From Alphaproteobacteria bacterium (lineage in GTDB: Bacteria; Pseudomonadota; Alphaproteobacteria; SHVZ01), in NCBI GenBank assembly GCA_016869375.1, contig VGEH01000007.1, positions 1-58,363 of the forward strand: DNA of 58,363 bases. The letters run 5' to 3'. This document shows positions 27,041 to 35,987 of this stretch, piece by piece. Position 1 is the first letter of the stretch, and each line of letters begins with the position of its first letter. The notes below the pieces were generated by a model. That model was not told where the DNA came from. It made no database searches and saw only the letters and a list, made by a program, of their open reading frames with translations. The position numbers and the translations under genes are program-made.

Positions 27041-28252
27041 ATGGACCGCCGCCACGCGCGCCGCGTCATCGGCTTCATCAACGCCGCGCATGTCATCGAC
27101 CACATGCATTTGCTGATCTTTCCGACGGCGCTGATCGGGATGATCGGCACCTTCGGCATGAGCTATGGCGAGATGCTGACGCTCTCGCTCGGCGGCTTCA
27201 TCGCCTTCGGCGCCGGCTCGCTCCCCTCCGGCTGGCTCGGCGACAAGTGGAGCCGCCGCAACATGATGGCGATCTTCTTCATCGGCATCGGCGCGGCGAC
27301 GGTTCTGGTCGCGCTCGCCAAGACGCCCTTCATGATCGCCGCGGCGCTGACGGTCGTCGGCCTCTTCGCCTCGATCTACCACCCGGTCGGCACCGCCATG
27401 CTGACCGCGCATGCCGAGACCGAGAAGCTGGGCTGGGAGATCGGCGTCAACGGCGTCTGGGGCAATCTCGGCGTCGCCTTCGCCGCGCTCGTCGCCGGCG
27501 GGCTCACGCAGTATGTCGGCTGGCAGGCGGCCTTCATCGTGCCCGGCCTGATCTCGATCGGCATCGGCATCGCGTTCCTGGCGATGGTCCCCGACATCCC
27601 AGTGCCGAAGCGCGCGGGCAAGAAAGCAGCCGAGCTGCCGCGCAACATCGTCATCCGCGCCTTCGCCGTGCTGGCGCTGGTGACCGTGACCGGCGGCATC
27701 GTCTTCAACGCGACGACGGTAACGCTCCCCAAGGTCTTCGACGAGCGGCTGACGGGACTTGTCTCCTCGCCCTTCGGCGTCGGCGCCTTCGCCTTTGCCG
27801 TCTACACGATCGGCGCGACCTCGCAGCTCATCGTCGGCCGCCTCGTCGACCGCCACAGCCTCCGCAATGTCTTCCTGCCGCTCTCGGCGTTGCAGGCGCC
27901 CTGCCTCTTCCTCGCGATCTATGCCTGGGACTGGGCGATGGTCGTGCTCGGCATCGGCATGATGTTCGCCGTTTTCGGCCAGGTCACGATCAACGACGCC
28001 ATCGTCGCCAAATACACCGACGACACGTGGCGTTCCCGGGCCTACTCCGTGCGCTATTTCGTCTCCTTCGGCGCCAGCGCGCTCGCGGTGCCGCTCGTCG
28101 CCGTGCTGCATGGTACCGGAGCCGATGGCGGCTTCGGCGCGGTGTTCCAGGCGCTCGCCATCCTCGGCGCTTTCGTCTTCATCGGCGCCTGCTTCATGCC
28201 GCATCGCCCGGACGAGGTCGCACCCAAGCCCGCGACCCAGCCGGCCGAATAA
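27041..28252 (+). CDS. MFS transporter
   Basis: The 403-residue protein has about twelve hydrophobic segments and the MFS A-like motif GWLGDKWSRRNMM near residues 65-77. A second loop has GRLVDRHSLRNVF near 266-278. It begins with the family-like RRVIGFINAAHVIDHMH. It resembles the group annotated as FSR-type or nitrate-like MFS permeases, but the substrate cannot be read. It is divergent from the AraC gene and followed after 25 bases by a second MFS gene. The start ATG follows GGGGATC. Confidence 0.85.
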   Translation: MDRRHARRVIGFINAAHVIDHMHLLIFPTALIGMIGTFGMSYGEMLTLSLGGFIAFGAGSLPSGWLGDKWSRRNMMAIFFIGIGAATVLVALAKTPFMIAAALTVVGLFASIYHPVGTAMLTAHAETEKLGWEIGVNGVWGNLGVAFAALVAGGLTQYVGWQAAFIVPGLISIGIGIAFLAMVPDIPVPKRAGKKAAELPRNIVIRAFAVLALVTVTGGIVFNATTVTLPKVFDERLTGLVSSPFGVGAFAFAVYTIGATSQLIVGRLVDRHSLRNVFLPLSALQAPCLFLAIYAWDWAMVVLGIGMMFAVFGQVTINDAIVAKYTDDTWRSRAYSVRYFVSFGASALAVPLVAVLHGTGADGGFGAVFQALAILGAFVFIGACFMPHRPDEVAPKPATQPAE

Positions 28253-28277
28253 CCATCATCGAACGACAAGGTTCTCT

Positions 28278-29498
28278 ATGACCACCGTTGCCGCATCGCC
28301 TTCCGTTGCGCTTCCGACCCTCGGCTTCGCCCGCGTGCTGGCTCCGATCAGCGTCGCGCATTTCTGCAGCCATTTCTTCCAGTTCATCCTGCCGCCGCTG
28401 TTCCCGCTGATTAAGGCGCATTACGGCGCCAGCTTCACCGAGCTGGGATTGCTGGTCGCGATCTTCTACGGCTTCTCGGGCTGCAGCCAGGCGGTGGTCG
28501 GCGTCGTGGTCGACCGCTACGGCGCGGCCAAGGTCCTTGCCGGCGGCCTGTTCCTTCTCGCCGCCAGCTTCGCCGGCGTCGCGATGGCGCCGAGCTATTC
28601 CTGGCTCCTGCCGCTGATGGCGCTGGCCGGGCTCGGCAACAGCATCTTCCATCCCTGCGACTACTCGATCATGTCGGCGCGCATCGAGCCGGGTCGGGTC
28701 GGCCGGGCCTTCTCTCTACACGGACTCGCCGGCACGGCGGGATACGCGGCGGCACCGCTCACCATGCTGGCGCTTGCCGCCTTCGTGCCGTGGAACGTCG
28801 CGATCCTGGCGCCGGTGCTGCTCGCCGCGCTGACCGGCGTCTACATCCTTGTCCGCCGCAGCGACTTCGCGACGCCGACCTCAGGCGGCAAGTCGGCGAT
28901 GCCGGGCCAGAGCAAGGGACTAAGCGTGCTGATGCACACCTCGGTGATCGCCGCCTTCGTCTTCTTCGGCCTCGGCGCGCTGCCGGGCATAGGCGTCACC
29001 GCCTTCCTGCCCTCGGCGCTGCTGCAGCAATTCGGCACGCCGCTCGCGATCACCGCCGCGGCGATCGGCGCGCAGCAGGCGGGCGGCGCCGCGGGGCTTC
29101 TGCTCGGCGGCTGGCTTGCCGACCGCGCCGGGCGCCACGACCAGGTCGTGATCGTCGGCCTCATCGTCGCCGGCGCCCTGATCTACGCCGTCACCTCGTT
29201 CCCGGTGCCTGCCGTGGTGCTGCCGACCGCCTTCGGGCTCGCGGGCTTTGCCTCGGGCCTCACCGGCCCGTCGCGCGACATGATCGTCCGTGCCATCGCG
29301 ACGCCGGAGACGCGCGGACGCATCTTCGGTTTCGTCTACTCCGGCTACGATCTGGGATCGGCGGTGGTGCCGCTGGTGCTGGCCTCGATCCTCGACCACG
29401 GCACATCGACCTGGATCGCACCGATCATCGCCGCGAGCTACCTCGCGATGATCGCCGTGGTGATGACCGTCCGCCACGCCAGCCTCAGCCGAGCTTAG
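28278..29498 (+). CDS. MFS transporter (fosmidomycin-resistance-like)
   Basis: The 406-residue protein has about twelve hydrophobic segments and opens with VLAPISVAHFCSHFFQFILPPLFPLI, the N-terminal helix seen in FSR-type MFS exporters (split here: key residues are the HFCSHFF histidines near 28-34). Loop motifs are VVDRYGAAKVLAGG and LADRAGRHDQVV. The ATG at 28278 is chosen because it begins the protein just before the first helix; an upstream in-frame start would run through the previous gene. It is the second of two tandem MFS genes and ends 11 bases before a bidirectional hairpin. The substrate is unknown. Confidence 0.83.
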   Translation: MTTVAASPSVALPTLGFARVLAPISVAHFCSHFFQFILPPLFPLIKAHYGASFTELGLLVAIFYGFSGCSQAVVGVVVDRYGAAKVLAGGLFLLAASFAGVAMAPSYSWLLPLMALAGLGNSIFHPCDYSIMSARIEPGRVGRAFSLHGLAGTAGYAAAPLTMLALAAFVPWNVAILAPVLLAALTGVYILVRRSDFATPTSGGKSAMPGQSKGLSVLMHTSVIAAFVFFGLGALPGIGVTAFLPSALLQQFGTPLAITAAAIGAQQAGGAAGLLLGGWLADRAGRHDQVVIVGLIVAGALIYAVTSFPVPAVVLPTAFGLAGFASGLTGPSRDMIVRAIATPETRGRIFGFVYSGYDLGSAVVPLVLASILDHGTSTWIAPIIAASYLAMIAVVMTVRHASLSRA

Positions 29499-29509
29499 CT
29501 CAAGCGAAA

Positions 29510-29535
29510 CGGCCCCGGAATCGCTTCCGGGGCCG
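29510..29535. terminator. Bidirectional hairpin between convergent MFS and dioxygenase genes
   Basis: A perfect 11-base-pair stem (29510-29520 with 29525-29535) with loop TCGC lies between two convergent stops. Read on the minus strand it is followed by TTTCGCTT, so it most likely terminates the dioxygenase message; on the plus strand the tail is poor in T. Confidence 0.65.
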
Positions 29536-29553
29536 CGAGATTGATCGTGAGCC

Positions 29554-30576
29554 CTAAGCGGCGTTCTGACGGTCGAGCGAGTCGAGCAGCTTCTGCGCGC
29601 GCTCGCGCTTGGCCGGGTTGGTGTCGCGCTGGACGATGCGGAGCAGCGTGTCGCGCGCCAGCACGTCTCCGGCCTCGGCGCGCTCGAAAGCGATCACGTC
29701 GCGCTTCTCGTAGTAGCTGGTGTCGAAAGGCACGACCTTCGCGCCCTGGCGCTGCCAGTAGTACTTCAGATCCTCCGACTTCCAGTCGGCATAGACCTCG
29801 TCCCATTTGAAGATGCCGGCATAGGGCTGTACCGCGACCTCGGCGGCCGGATCGGAGAGGCGCTGGTAGCGCGCATCGAAGGATTGGCGCAGCTCGCTGC
29901 TCTTGTTCGGCAGCGCCTTGTGCACGGTGGTATCGGAGAAGATCACGACATCGCCGGCAGAGAAGTCGCCGCCGACCCAGCGGCCCTCGAACTTCTCGGA
30001 GACCTCGAGGCCGCCGGCGCCTGGTGCCAGCTCGAAGTCGAGCACGCCCTGCTTGTGCGAGCCCTCGGCCATGATCAGGCCGCCCTTCGAGGTCGGGCAG
30101 TCGCCGAGCGGCATCCAGCAGGCGTAGCTCTGGCCGCCGCCGATATGGATCTTGTCCTGATGCGAGCCGGTGGTGAAGTCGAAGGACTGGGTCTGCGGGA
30201 AGATGTTGCGCAGCACGAACATCGGATGCGCCAGCGCCGGCTCGCCGAAGATGCGCTCGAAGAGGGCGATGATGTTCGGGTGCTGCTTCATCCGGTGCAG
30301 CGACTCGAGCTTCCACATCGGGCGGAAGAATTCGAGGTAGCGCGGCTCCGGGTCCTTGCAGGCCTTGTCGAGATTGGCGACGCCCTTCTCCAGCGGCTCG
30401 CCGCTCTTGAGCCAGCCGCCCTTGTCGGCGAGCGCCAGGAGCTCCTGACGGATCGACATGATCTCGTCGCGCGGGAGCAGCCCGCGGACGAAGATGTAGC
30501 CGTCGCGGTCGAGATTCGCCGCGAGCGCCTTGCCATCCCGCATGACGGCGGTCGAGTCGGTGAAGGGCTTGATCAT
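29554..30576 (-). CDS. Phytanoyl-CoA dioxygenase (PhyH) family protein
   Basis: The 340-residue protein is an Fe(II)/2-oxoglutarate-dependent dioxygenase of the PhyH family. The metal triad is visible as H139 and D141 (GSHQDKIH) and H219 (DTTVHKAL), with an arginine at 230 or 236 for 2-oxoglutarate. A conserved KGGLIMAEGSHKQG segment lies near 164-177. PhyH proteins hydroxylate diverse small molecules, and the substrate is unknown. It lies 62 bases downstream of the YtcJ-type amidohydrolase on the same strand and could be co-transcribed with it. Confidence 0.85.
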   Translation of the reverse strand: MIKPFTDSTAVMRDGKALAANLDRDGYIFVRGLLPRDEIMSIRQELLALADKGGWLKSGEPLEKGVANLDKACKDPEPRYLEFFRPMWKLESLHRMKQHPNIIALFERIFGEPALAHPMFVLRNIFPQTQSFDFTTGSHQDKIHIGGGQSYACWMPLGDCPTSKGGLIMAEGSHKQGVLDFELAPGAGGLEVSEKFEGRWVGGDFSAGDVVIFSDTTVHKALPNKSSELRQSFDARYQRLSDPAAEVAVQPYAGIFKWDEVYADWKSEDLKYYWQRQGAKVVPFDTSYYEKRDVIAFERAEAGDVLARDTLLRIVQRDTNPAKRERAQKLLDSLDRQNAA

Positions 30577-30637
30577 GCGAAAAAGCTAGGAACGCCGGCC
30601 CGCGCTGTCAACGCGAAGCGGGCCGCCGCGGCATGAC

Positions 30638-32266
30638 TTAGAACTCGGCCATACGGTCGTACCGCACCTCGCCGCCTACCAGAGTCAGGTCAATCTTCGC
30701 CTCCAGCAGCGCCGCCGGTTCCGCCTCGAGCACGTCGCGGTCGAGCACCGCGATGTCGGCGAGCATGCCGGGCTCGAGCGTGCCGCGCTCCTTCTCGGCG
30801 AAGGCGGAGTAGGCGCCGTTGGCCGTGTAGGTGTGCAGCGCCTCGGCCAAGGGCAGCGTCTCGGACGCGCCGAGCACGCGGTTGCGGTCGGTCTTGCGCG
30901 TCACCAGCACGTGCAGGCCGATCAGCGGATTGTCGGAAGAGACCGGCGCGTCCGAGCCGGCGGCGGGCCTGAGGCCGCGATCGTGCCAGCGGCGCATCGG
31001 ATATGACGCGGCCGAGCGCTCCTCGCCGAGCACGTCGACATAGAGGTCGCCGAATTCGTGGATGAAGACCGGCTGCGGCGAGGGGATCATGCCGAGCCGC
31101 TTCATCTCGCCGATCTGGCGGTCGGTGACGAAGCCGCAATGCTCGATGCGCGGGCGCGCGTCCTCCTTCGGATGCTTCTTCAGCGCCTTGTCGACGGCGA
31201 CGATGGCCTGCTCGATCGCGGCATCGCCGATGGCGTGGATGGCGATCTGGTAGCCCGCCTCATGGACCTCGGCAACCATCGCCTCCATCTCGCGATCCTC
31301 GAAGCAAAGCATGCCCTTCTCGTTACCGCAGCAGCGATAGGGCTCGCTCATCGCCGCGGTGCGGCCGCCGGCGGAGCCGTCGGCCCAGAACTTGACCGGC
31401 CCGATGCGCATCCATTCGTCGCCGACGCCCGTGACAAGGCCTGCCTCCTTCGCATCCGCGAGCGCGCCGTCGGGGCCGCCGGTGAAGCTGAGATAGGAGC
31501 GCACGCGGAGCCGGCCGGTGCGCTTCGCCTCCTGATAGGCGAACCACTCTTGGAACTTGGCGCGGAGCCCGACACCGGCATCGACGACGCTGGTGATACC
31601 CTGGGAGAGGCAGTGGTTGCTCGCGCGCTCGATCGCGTCGATCAGATGAGCGCGGTTCGGCTTCGGCATGGCGCGATAGACGATCTCCTGCGCGCGCTCC
31701 TGCACGAGGCCGGTGAGCTTGCCTTCCTTGCGCTCGAAAGCGCCGCCGGGCGGATCGTTGACGCCCTCGGGAATGTTCGCAGCCTTGAGCGTCGCCGAAT
31801 TCGCGACCCCCATATGGCCGCAGGTGCGCCTGATGTAGACGGGGTTCTCCGGCGCGGCGCGATCGAGCTCCTCGCGCAGGGGGTGGCGCTTCACATCGAG
31901 ATGAAAGTGGTCGTAGCCGCGCCCGACGATCCACTGGCCGGGGCCGACGCGTTTGGCTTCGGCTTTCACCGCCTCGACAATCTGGGCGATGGTCGTCGCC
32001 TTGGGCGGCTTGAAGTCGAGCTCGACCAGGCCGAGGCCGATCGGGATCAAATGCTCGTGGGCATCGCAGAAGCCGGGGACCGCCAGCCGGCCGCGCAGGT
32101 CGATTCGCCGTGTCTCCGGCCCGACCAGGCCGGCGAGGTCGGAATCTCCGCCGGCGGCCAGCACGCGGCCCTTCCACAGTCCGATCGCGGCGGTTTCGGC
32201 GAGTCCGAGGCCGCGCCAGACCCGTCCGCCGGTGAGCACCGTATCGGCCTTGGGCCAGGCGCTCAT
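30638..32266 (-). CDS. YtcJ-type amidohydrolase (amidohydrolase 3 family)
   Basis: The 542-residue protein is a long amidohydrolase-superfamily enzyme with the YtcJ layout: an N-terminal beta domain, then the metal site AVPGFCDAHEHLIPIG, the conserved RGYDHFHL, a large insertion, IHAIGDAAIEQA, and a late GSDAPVSSDNPLIGL with the catalytic aspartate. Relatives hydrolyse amides or formamides, but most are uncharacterised. The ATG at 32266 is preferred over one six codons upstream at 32284. It ends 62 bases before the PhyH gene. Confidence 0.83.
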   Translation of the reverse strand: MSAWPKADTVLTGGRVWRGLGLAETAAIGLWKGRVLAAGGDSDLAGLVGPETRRIDLRGRLAVPGFCDAHEHLIPIGLGLVELDFKPPKATTIAQIVEAVKAEAKRVGPGQWIVGRGYDHFHLDVKRHPLREELDRAAPENPVYIRRTCGHMGVANSATLKAANIPEGVNDPPGGAFERKEGKLTGLVQERAQEIVYRAMPKPNRAHLIDAIERASNHCLSQGITSVVDAGVGLRAKFQEWFAYQEAKRTGRLRVRSYLSFTGGPDGALADAKEAGLVTGVGDEWMRIGPVKFWADGSAGGRTAAMSEPYRCCGNEKGMLCFEDREMEAMVAEVHEAGYQIAIHAIGDAAIEQAIVAVDKALKKHPKEDARPRIEHCGFVTDRQIGEMKRLGMIPSPQPVFIHEFGDLYVDVLGEERSAASYPMRRWHDRGLRPAAGSDAPVSSDNPLIGLHVLVTRKTDRNRVLGASETLPLAEALHTYTANGAYSAFAEKERGTLEPGMLADIAVLDRDVLEAEPAALLEAKIDLTLVGGEVRYDRMAEF

Positions 32267-32446
32267 CGGCCGGAGCCCCGGCAATCCGCCGCATTGCAGG
32301 CCGGCGCCGGCGGCGCTACCAGTGGAATATTCAAGCTTCCGCTCCGTTGACTTAGCTCAAGGTCCCCTTGGCATGGCAGCGGCACGGTGGCTGGTGACCG
32401 CGGGGGCGGTCAAGGGTTGGCACAACAGACGAAAGGCCGGGGGAGC

Positions 32447-33679
32447 GTGACCTACGACGCCCTGTTCCAGCAGGCGATCGACCAGCTCAAATCCGAGCGG
32501 CGCTATCGCGTCTTCACCGAGCTCGAGCGACGAGCCGGCCGGTTCCCACGCGCGCTCAACCACTCGAAGGACGACGCGCCCGAGATAACCGTCTGGTGCT
32601 CCAACGACTATCTCGGCATGGGCCAGCACCCGGTTGTGCTGGGCGCGATGCAGGAAGCCCTGATGCGCTACGGCGCCGGTGCCGGCGGCACACGCAACAT
32701 CTCCGGCAACAGCCATCCGATCGCGATCCTCGAGCGCACGCTGGCCGAGCTGCACGGCAAGGACGCGGCGCTCGCCTTCACGTCGGGTTTCGTCGCCAAC
32801 GACGCGGCGCTCGCCACCATCGGCCGGCTGCTCAAAGGCTGCGTGATCCTGTCGGATGCCGACAACCACGCCTCGATGATCGCCGGCATCCGCCACTCCG
32901 GCGCCGAAAAGAAGATCTTCCGCCACAACGACGTCGAGCATCTCGAAGCGCTCTTGAAGGCGGAGCCGGCGAACCGGCTCAAGATCATCGCTTTCGAATC
33001 CGTCTACTCGATGGATGGCGACATCGCGCCGATCGCCGAGATCTGCGATCTCGCCGAGCGCTACGGCGCGCTCACCTTCTTGGACGAGGTGCATGCCGTC
33101 GGCCTCTATGGCGAGCGCGGCGCCGGCGTCGCCGAACGCGACGGCGTCATGTCACGCGTCGACGTCATCTCGGGCACGCTCGGCAAGGCCTTCGGCGTGA
33201 TGGGTGGCTACATCGCCGGATCGGCGCCGCTGGTCGATGCGATCCGCGGTCATGCCGGCGGCTTCATCTTCACCACCGCGCTCCCTCCCGCCGTCGCCGC
33301 GGGCGCGACCGCATCGATTCGCCATTTGATGGCGAGCCAGGCCGAGCGCGACCGGCATCAGGAGCGGGTCCTTGCCTGCAAGCGCGCGCTGCGCGAGGCG
33401 GGCCTCCCCGTGCTCAATGCCAACAGCCATATCGTGCCGCTGATGGTGCGCGACGCCGCCCTGTGCAAGGCGGCGAGCGATCGCTTACTGGATTACCACC
33501 GTATCTACATCCAGCCGATTAACTATCCGACGGTCGCAAGAGGTAGTGAGCGCTTGCGCATCACACCTTCGCCTTTTCACGACGACGCGCTGATTTCCTC
33601 GCTCGTCGCGGCGCTCGTCGAGACCTGGGACGCGCTCAATCTGACCCGCGAGAAGCCGCCGCTCGCCCGGATGAAGTGA
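32447..33679 (+). CDS. hemA: 5-aminolevulinate synthase
   Basis: The enzyme condenses glycine and succinyl-CoA to 5-aminolevulinate, the first step of haem synthesis by the C4 route used in alphaproteobacteria. The 410-residue protein has the PLP lysine K247 in [13 protein letters not shown], the DEVHAVG cofactor motif at 213-219 and the glycine-rich [13 protein letters not shown] near 76-88. The start is GTG at 32447, chosen because the protein then begins like relatives (TYDALFQQ); an earlier in-frame GTG at 32387 would add 20 unrelated residues. The upstream GGGGGAG is close to the start codon. Confidence 0.95.
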   Translation: MTYDALFQQAIDQLKSERRYRVFTELERRAGRFPRALNHSKDDAPEITVWCSNDYLGMGQHPVVLGAMQEALMRYGAGAGGTRNISGNSHPIAILERTLAELHGKDAALAFTSGFVANDAALATIGRLLKGCVILSDADNHASMIAGIRHSGAEKKIFRHNDVEHLEALLKAEPANRLKIIAFESVYSMDGDIAPIAEICDLAERYGALTFLDEVHAVGLYGERGAGVAERDGVMSRVDVISGTLGKAFGVMGGYIAGSAPLVDAIRGHAGGFIFTTALPPAVAAGATASIRHLMASQAERDRHQERVLACKRALREAGLPVLNANSHIVPLMVRDAALCKAASDRLLDYHRIYIQPINYPTVARGSERLRITPSPFHDDALISSLVAALVETWDALNLTREKPPLARMK

Positions 33680-33784
33680 CGTTTAGCGCGCCGCTGACCG
33701 AGGATTGCGTTGACCGCCTCTGGACCTCTGCGTATCACTAGTCGCACTTGAGGGGGTCACAGTGCGGATCCGGGGGGAATACCC

Positions 33785-34258
33785 ATGATTGGCGTTCGGA
33801 TTAAGCGCGCGGTCGCCGCCGCGGCTCTCGTCGTGTGGTGCGCGCAACCCGCTCTCGCCCAGGGCAGCAAGCCCGCGTCGAACTGCCCGAGCCCGGTCGT
33901 CGAGGCGATGCATATGCGCCTGCTGCAGACCGAGCTGATGGTCGCGGCCCTGCAGTGTCGCAACGTGCCGGGCAACGACTTCTCGGTGAAGTACAACAAC
34001 TTCATCATGCAGTTCGGCGCGCCGCTGACGCAGAACGCCAATGTTCTGAAGAACCATTTCAAGAACCAGACCCAGCTCGACCGCTACATGACCCGCATCG
34101 CCAACGATGCCGGCCAGCGCGGCCACCGGCCCGGCTTCTGCCAGGACATGCAGCCCGTATTCGAGCAGGTGCTGGCGCTCAAGGGCGGCAACGAGCTCAG
34201 CAAGTTCTCGGCCAAGGACCCAATGTCCCTCGGCATCAGCACCCGCGACGGTTGCTGA
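33785..34258 (+). CDS. Small secreted protein with four cysteines, unknown function
   Basis: The 157-residue precursor has a signal peptide with a cleavage region at PALAQGS (residues 22-28). The mature protein has four cysteines (ASNCPSP, LQCRNV, GFCQDM and the C-terminal residue) that could form two disulfides, and is otherwise helical in appearance. I recall similar hypothetical proteins in alphaproteobacteria but no function. It stands alone between hemA and gltD and is followed by a clear terminator, so it is a single-gene unit. The start ATG follows GGGGGAATACCC. Confidence 0.75.
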   Translation: MIGVRIKRAVAAAALVVWCAQPALAQGSKPASNCPSPVVEAMHMRLLQTELMVAALQCRNVPGNDFSVKYNNFIMQFGAPLTQNANVLKNHFKNQTQLDRYMTRIANDAGQRGHRPGFCQDMQPVFEQVLALKGGNELSKFSAKDPMSLGISTRDGC

Positions 34259-34281
34259 ACCCGCCCGACGCCGACGAACAC

Positions 34282-34308
34282 AGGGCGCGGCCTCGGTCGC
34301 GCCCTTTT
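34282..34308 (+). terminator. Intrinsic terminator after the small secreted protein gene
   Basis: An eight-base-pair stem (34282-34289 with 34298-34305) around an eight-base loop is followed by TTTTCATTTCTATTT. It lies 24 bases after the stop codon at 34258. Confidence 0.8.
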
Positions 34309-34523
34309 CATTTCTATTTCAGATACTTACTCATTATAGACCCGAAACGGTACTAAACGGCCGGCCGTCCCATGATTTCATTGTGGCCGCCACCGCCCGA
34401 TCAGTCAGTCGCCGTTAATTAGAGCAGTAACTCTGCCCTAAAAGTCATTTTGCGGTAGCGAAGGGCATATTGGTCCGCCATGCTGACCTTCCTTCGCCCG
34501 CCTTCTCTTTTCGGAAATTATCG
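34309..34523 (+). promoter_or_regulatory. AT-rich leader/promoter region of gltDB
   Basis: This stretch before gltD is clearly more AT-rich than its surroundings and holds no gene I can support. It must contain the gltDB promoter. I see a short AGAG/CTCT hairpin near 34422-34436 but no convincing riboswitch, operator or sigma-54 site. Confidence 0.4.
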
Positions 34524-35987
34524 ATGGCGACCAGCCAGCGCATGCTTCGTTTCGTCTCGGTCGAGAAGCACATGCCCGAGAAGCGGCAGGCGGCGGCTCG
34601 CATATCCGATTTCCAGGAGATTTACGCCGAGTTCGAGGCGAGTCGCGCGGCCGAGCAGGCGGGCCGCTGCTCCCAGTGCGGCGTGCCCTTCTGTCAGGTG
34701 CATTGCCCGCTCCACAATAACATCCCCGACTGGCTGATGCTGACCGCCCAGGGGCGGCTGGAGGAGGCCTACGAGGTCGCCTCGGCGACCAACACCTTCC
34801 CCGAGATCTGCGGGCGCATCTGCCCCCAGGACCGGCTCTGCGAAGGCAATTGCGTCATCGAGAAGGGCTTCGAGTCGGTCACCATCGGCACGGTCGAGAA
34901 ATACGTCACCGACCAGGCCTTTCAGAACGGCTGGATCAAGCCGATCCGCCCGCCGCGCGAGAACGGCAAGTCGATCGGCATCATCGGTGCCGGCCCCGGC
35001 GGGCTCGCCGCCGCCGAGCAGCTCCGCCGCAAGGGCTATCGCGTCCATGTCTATGACCGCCACGACCGAGTCGGCGGCCTGATGATCTACGGCATTCCCA
35101 ACTTCAAGCTCGAGAAGCCCGTGGTCGAGCGCCGCACGCAATGGCTGATCGAGGGCGGCGTCGAGTTCACGCTCAACATCGAGATCGGCCGCGACATCTC
35201 CCTCGCCGAGCTGCACAAGCGCCACGACGCGATCCTGATTGCGACCGGCGTCTACAAGGCGCGCGACATCCAGGCGCCGGGCGTCGGCCTCAAGGGCATC
35301 GTGCCGGCTCTCGACTACCTGATCGCCTCGAATCGCACCGGCTTGGGCGATCGCGTCGAGGCCTATGAGAACGGCACGCTGAACGCCACCGGCAAGCATG
35401 TCGTCGTCATCGGAGGCGGTGACACTGCGATGGATTGCGTGCGCACCGCCGTGCGCCAGGGCGCCAAGTCGGTCAAATGCCTCTATCGGCGCGATCGCCA
35501 GAACATGCCGGGCTCGCAGCGCGAGGTCTTCCACGCCGAGGAGGAAGGCGTCGAGTTCGTCTGGCTGGCGCAGCCCGAAGCCTTCATCGGCGACGGCCAT
35601 GTCCGCGGCGTGCGCGCCCAGCGCGTCCATCTCGGCATGCCGGATGCGACCGGCCGGCAGATGCCGCAGGTGATCGGCGACTCCCACTTCACCGTGGAGG
35701 CCGACCTCGCGATCAAGGCGCTGGGCTTCGATCCGGAAGACCTGCCCGTGATGTTCGCCGAGCCGCAGCTCGAGCTCACGAAGTGGGGTACGATCAAGAT
35801 CAACCATCGCACGATGGAGACGAGCATCCCCGGCGTCTATGCCGCCGGCGACATCGTCCGCGGCGCCTCGCTCGTCGTCTGGGCGATCCGCGACGGCCGC
35901 GACGCCGCCGCCTCGATCCATCGCTCCTTGAGCCAGCCCCAAGCCGCCCGCACGCAGCCACGCGTCCTGTCGGAGGCCGTAGCATGA
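34524..35987 (+). CDS. gltD: Glutamate synthase, small (beta) subunit
   Basis: GltD supplies electrons from NADPH through FAD to the large subunit. The 487-residue protein has the N-terminal [4Fe-4S] region with CSQCGVPFCQVHCP and CGRICPQDRLCEGNC, an FAD-binding GIIGAGPGGLAAAE motif near residue 155, a second nucleotide-binding VIGGGDTAMDC near 296, and a closing YAAGDIVRGASLVVWAI. The ATG at 34524 was preferred because it begins just before RMLRFVSVEK; an in-frame ATG at 34470 has no better ribosome site. The stop overlaps the gltB start (ATGA). Confidence 0.95.
   Translation: MATSQRMLRFVSVEKHMPEKRQAAARISDFQEIYAEFEASRAAEQAGRCSQCGVPFCQVHCPLHNNIPDWLMLTAQGRLEEAYEVASATNTFPEICGRICPQDRLCEGNCVIEKGFESVTIGTVEKYVTDQAFQNGWIKPIRPPRENGKSIGIIGAGPGGLAAAEQLRRKGYRVHVYDRHDRVGGLMIYGIPNFKLEKPVVERRTQWLIEGGVEFTLNIEIGRDISLAELHKRHDAILIATGVYKARDIQAPGVGLKGIVPALDYLIASNRTGLGDRVEAYENGTLNATGKHVVVIGGGDTAMDCVRTAVRQGAKSVKCLYRRDRQNMPGSQREVFHAEEEGVEFVWLAQPEAFIGDGHVRGVRAQRVHLGMPDATGRQMPQVIGDSHFTVEADLAIKALGFDPEDLPVMFAEPQLELTKWGTIKINHRTMETSIPGVYAAGDIVRGASLVVWAIRDGRDAAASIHRSLSQPQAARTQPRVLSEAVA

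Noticed and set aside
34309..34523. Possible riboswitch ahead of gltD
   Set aside because: The region is AT-rich and has a short hairpin, but I find no known riboswitch core.
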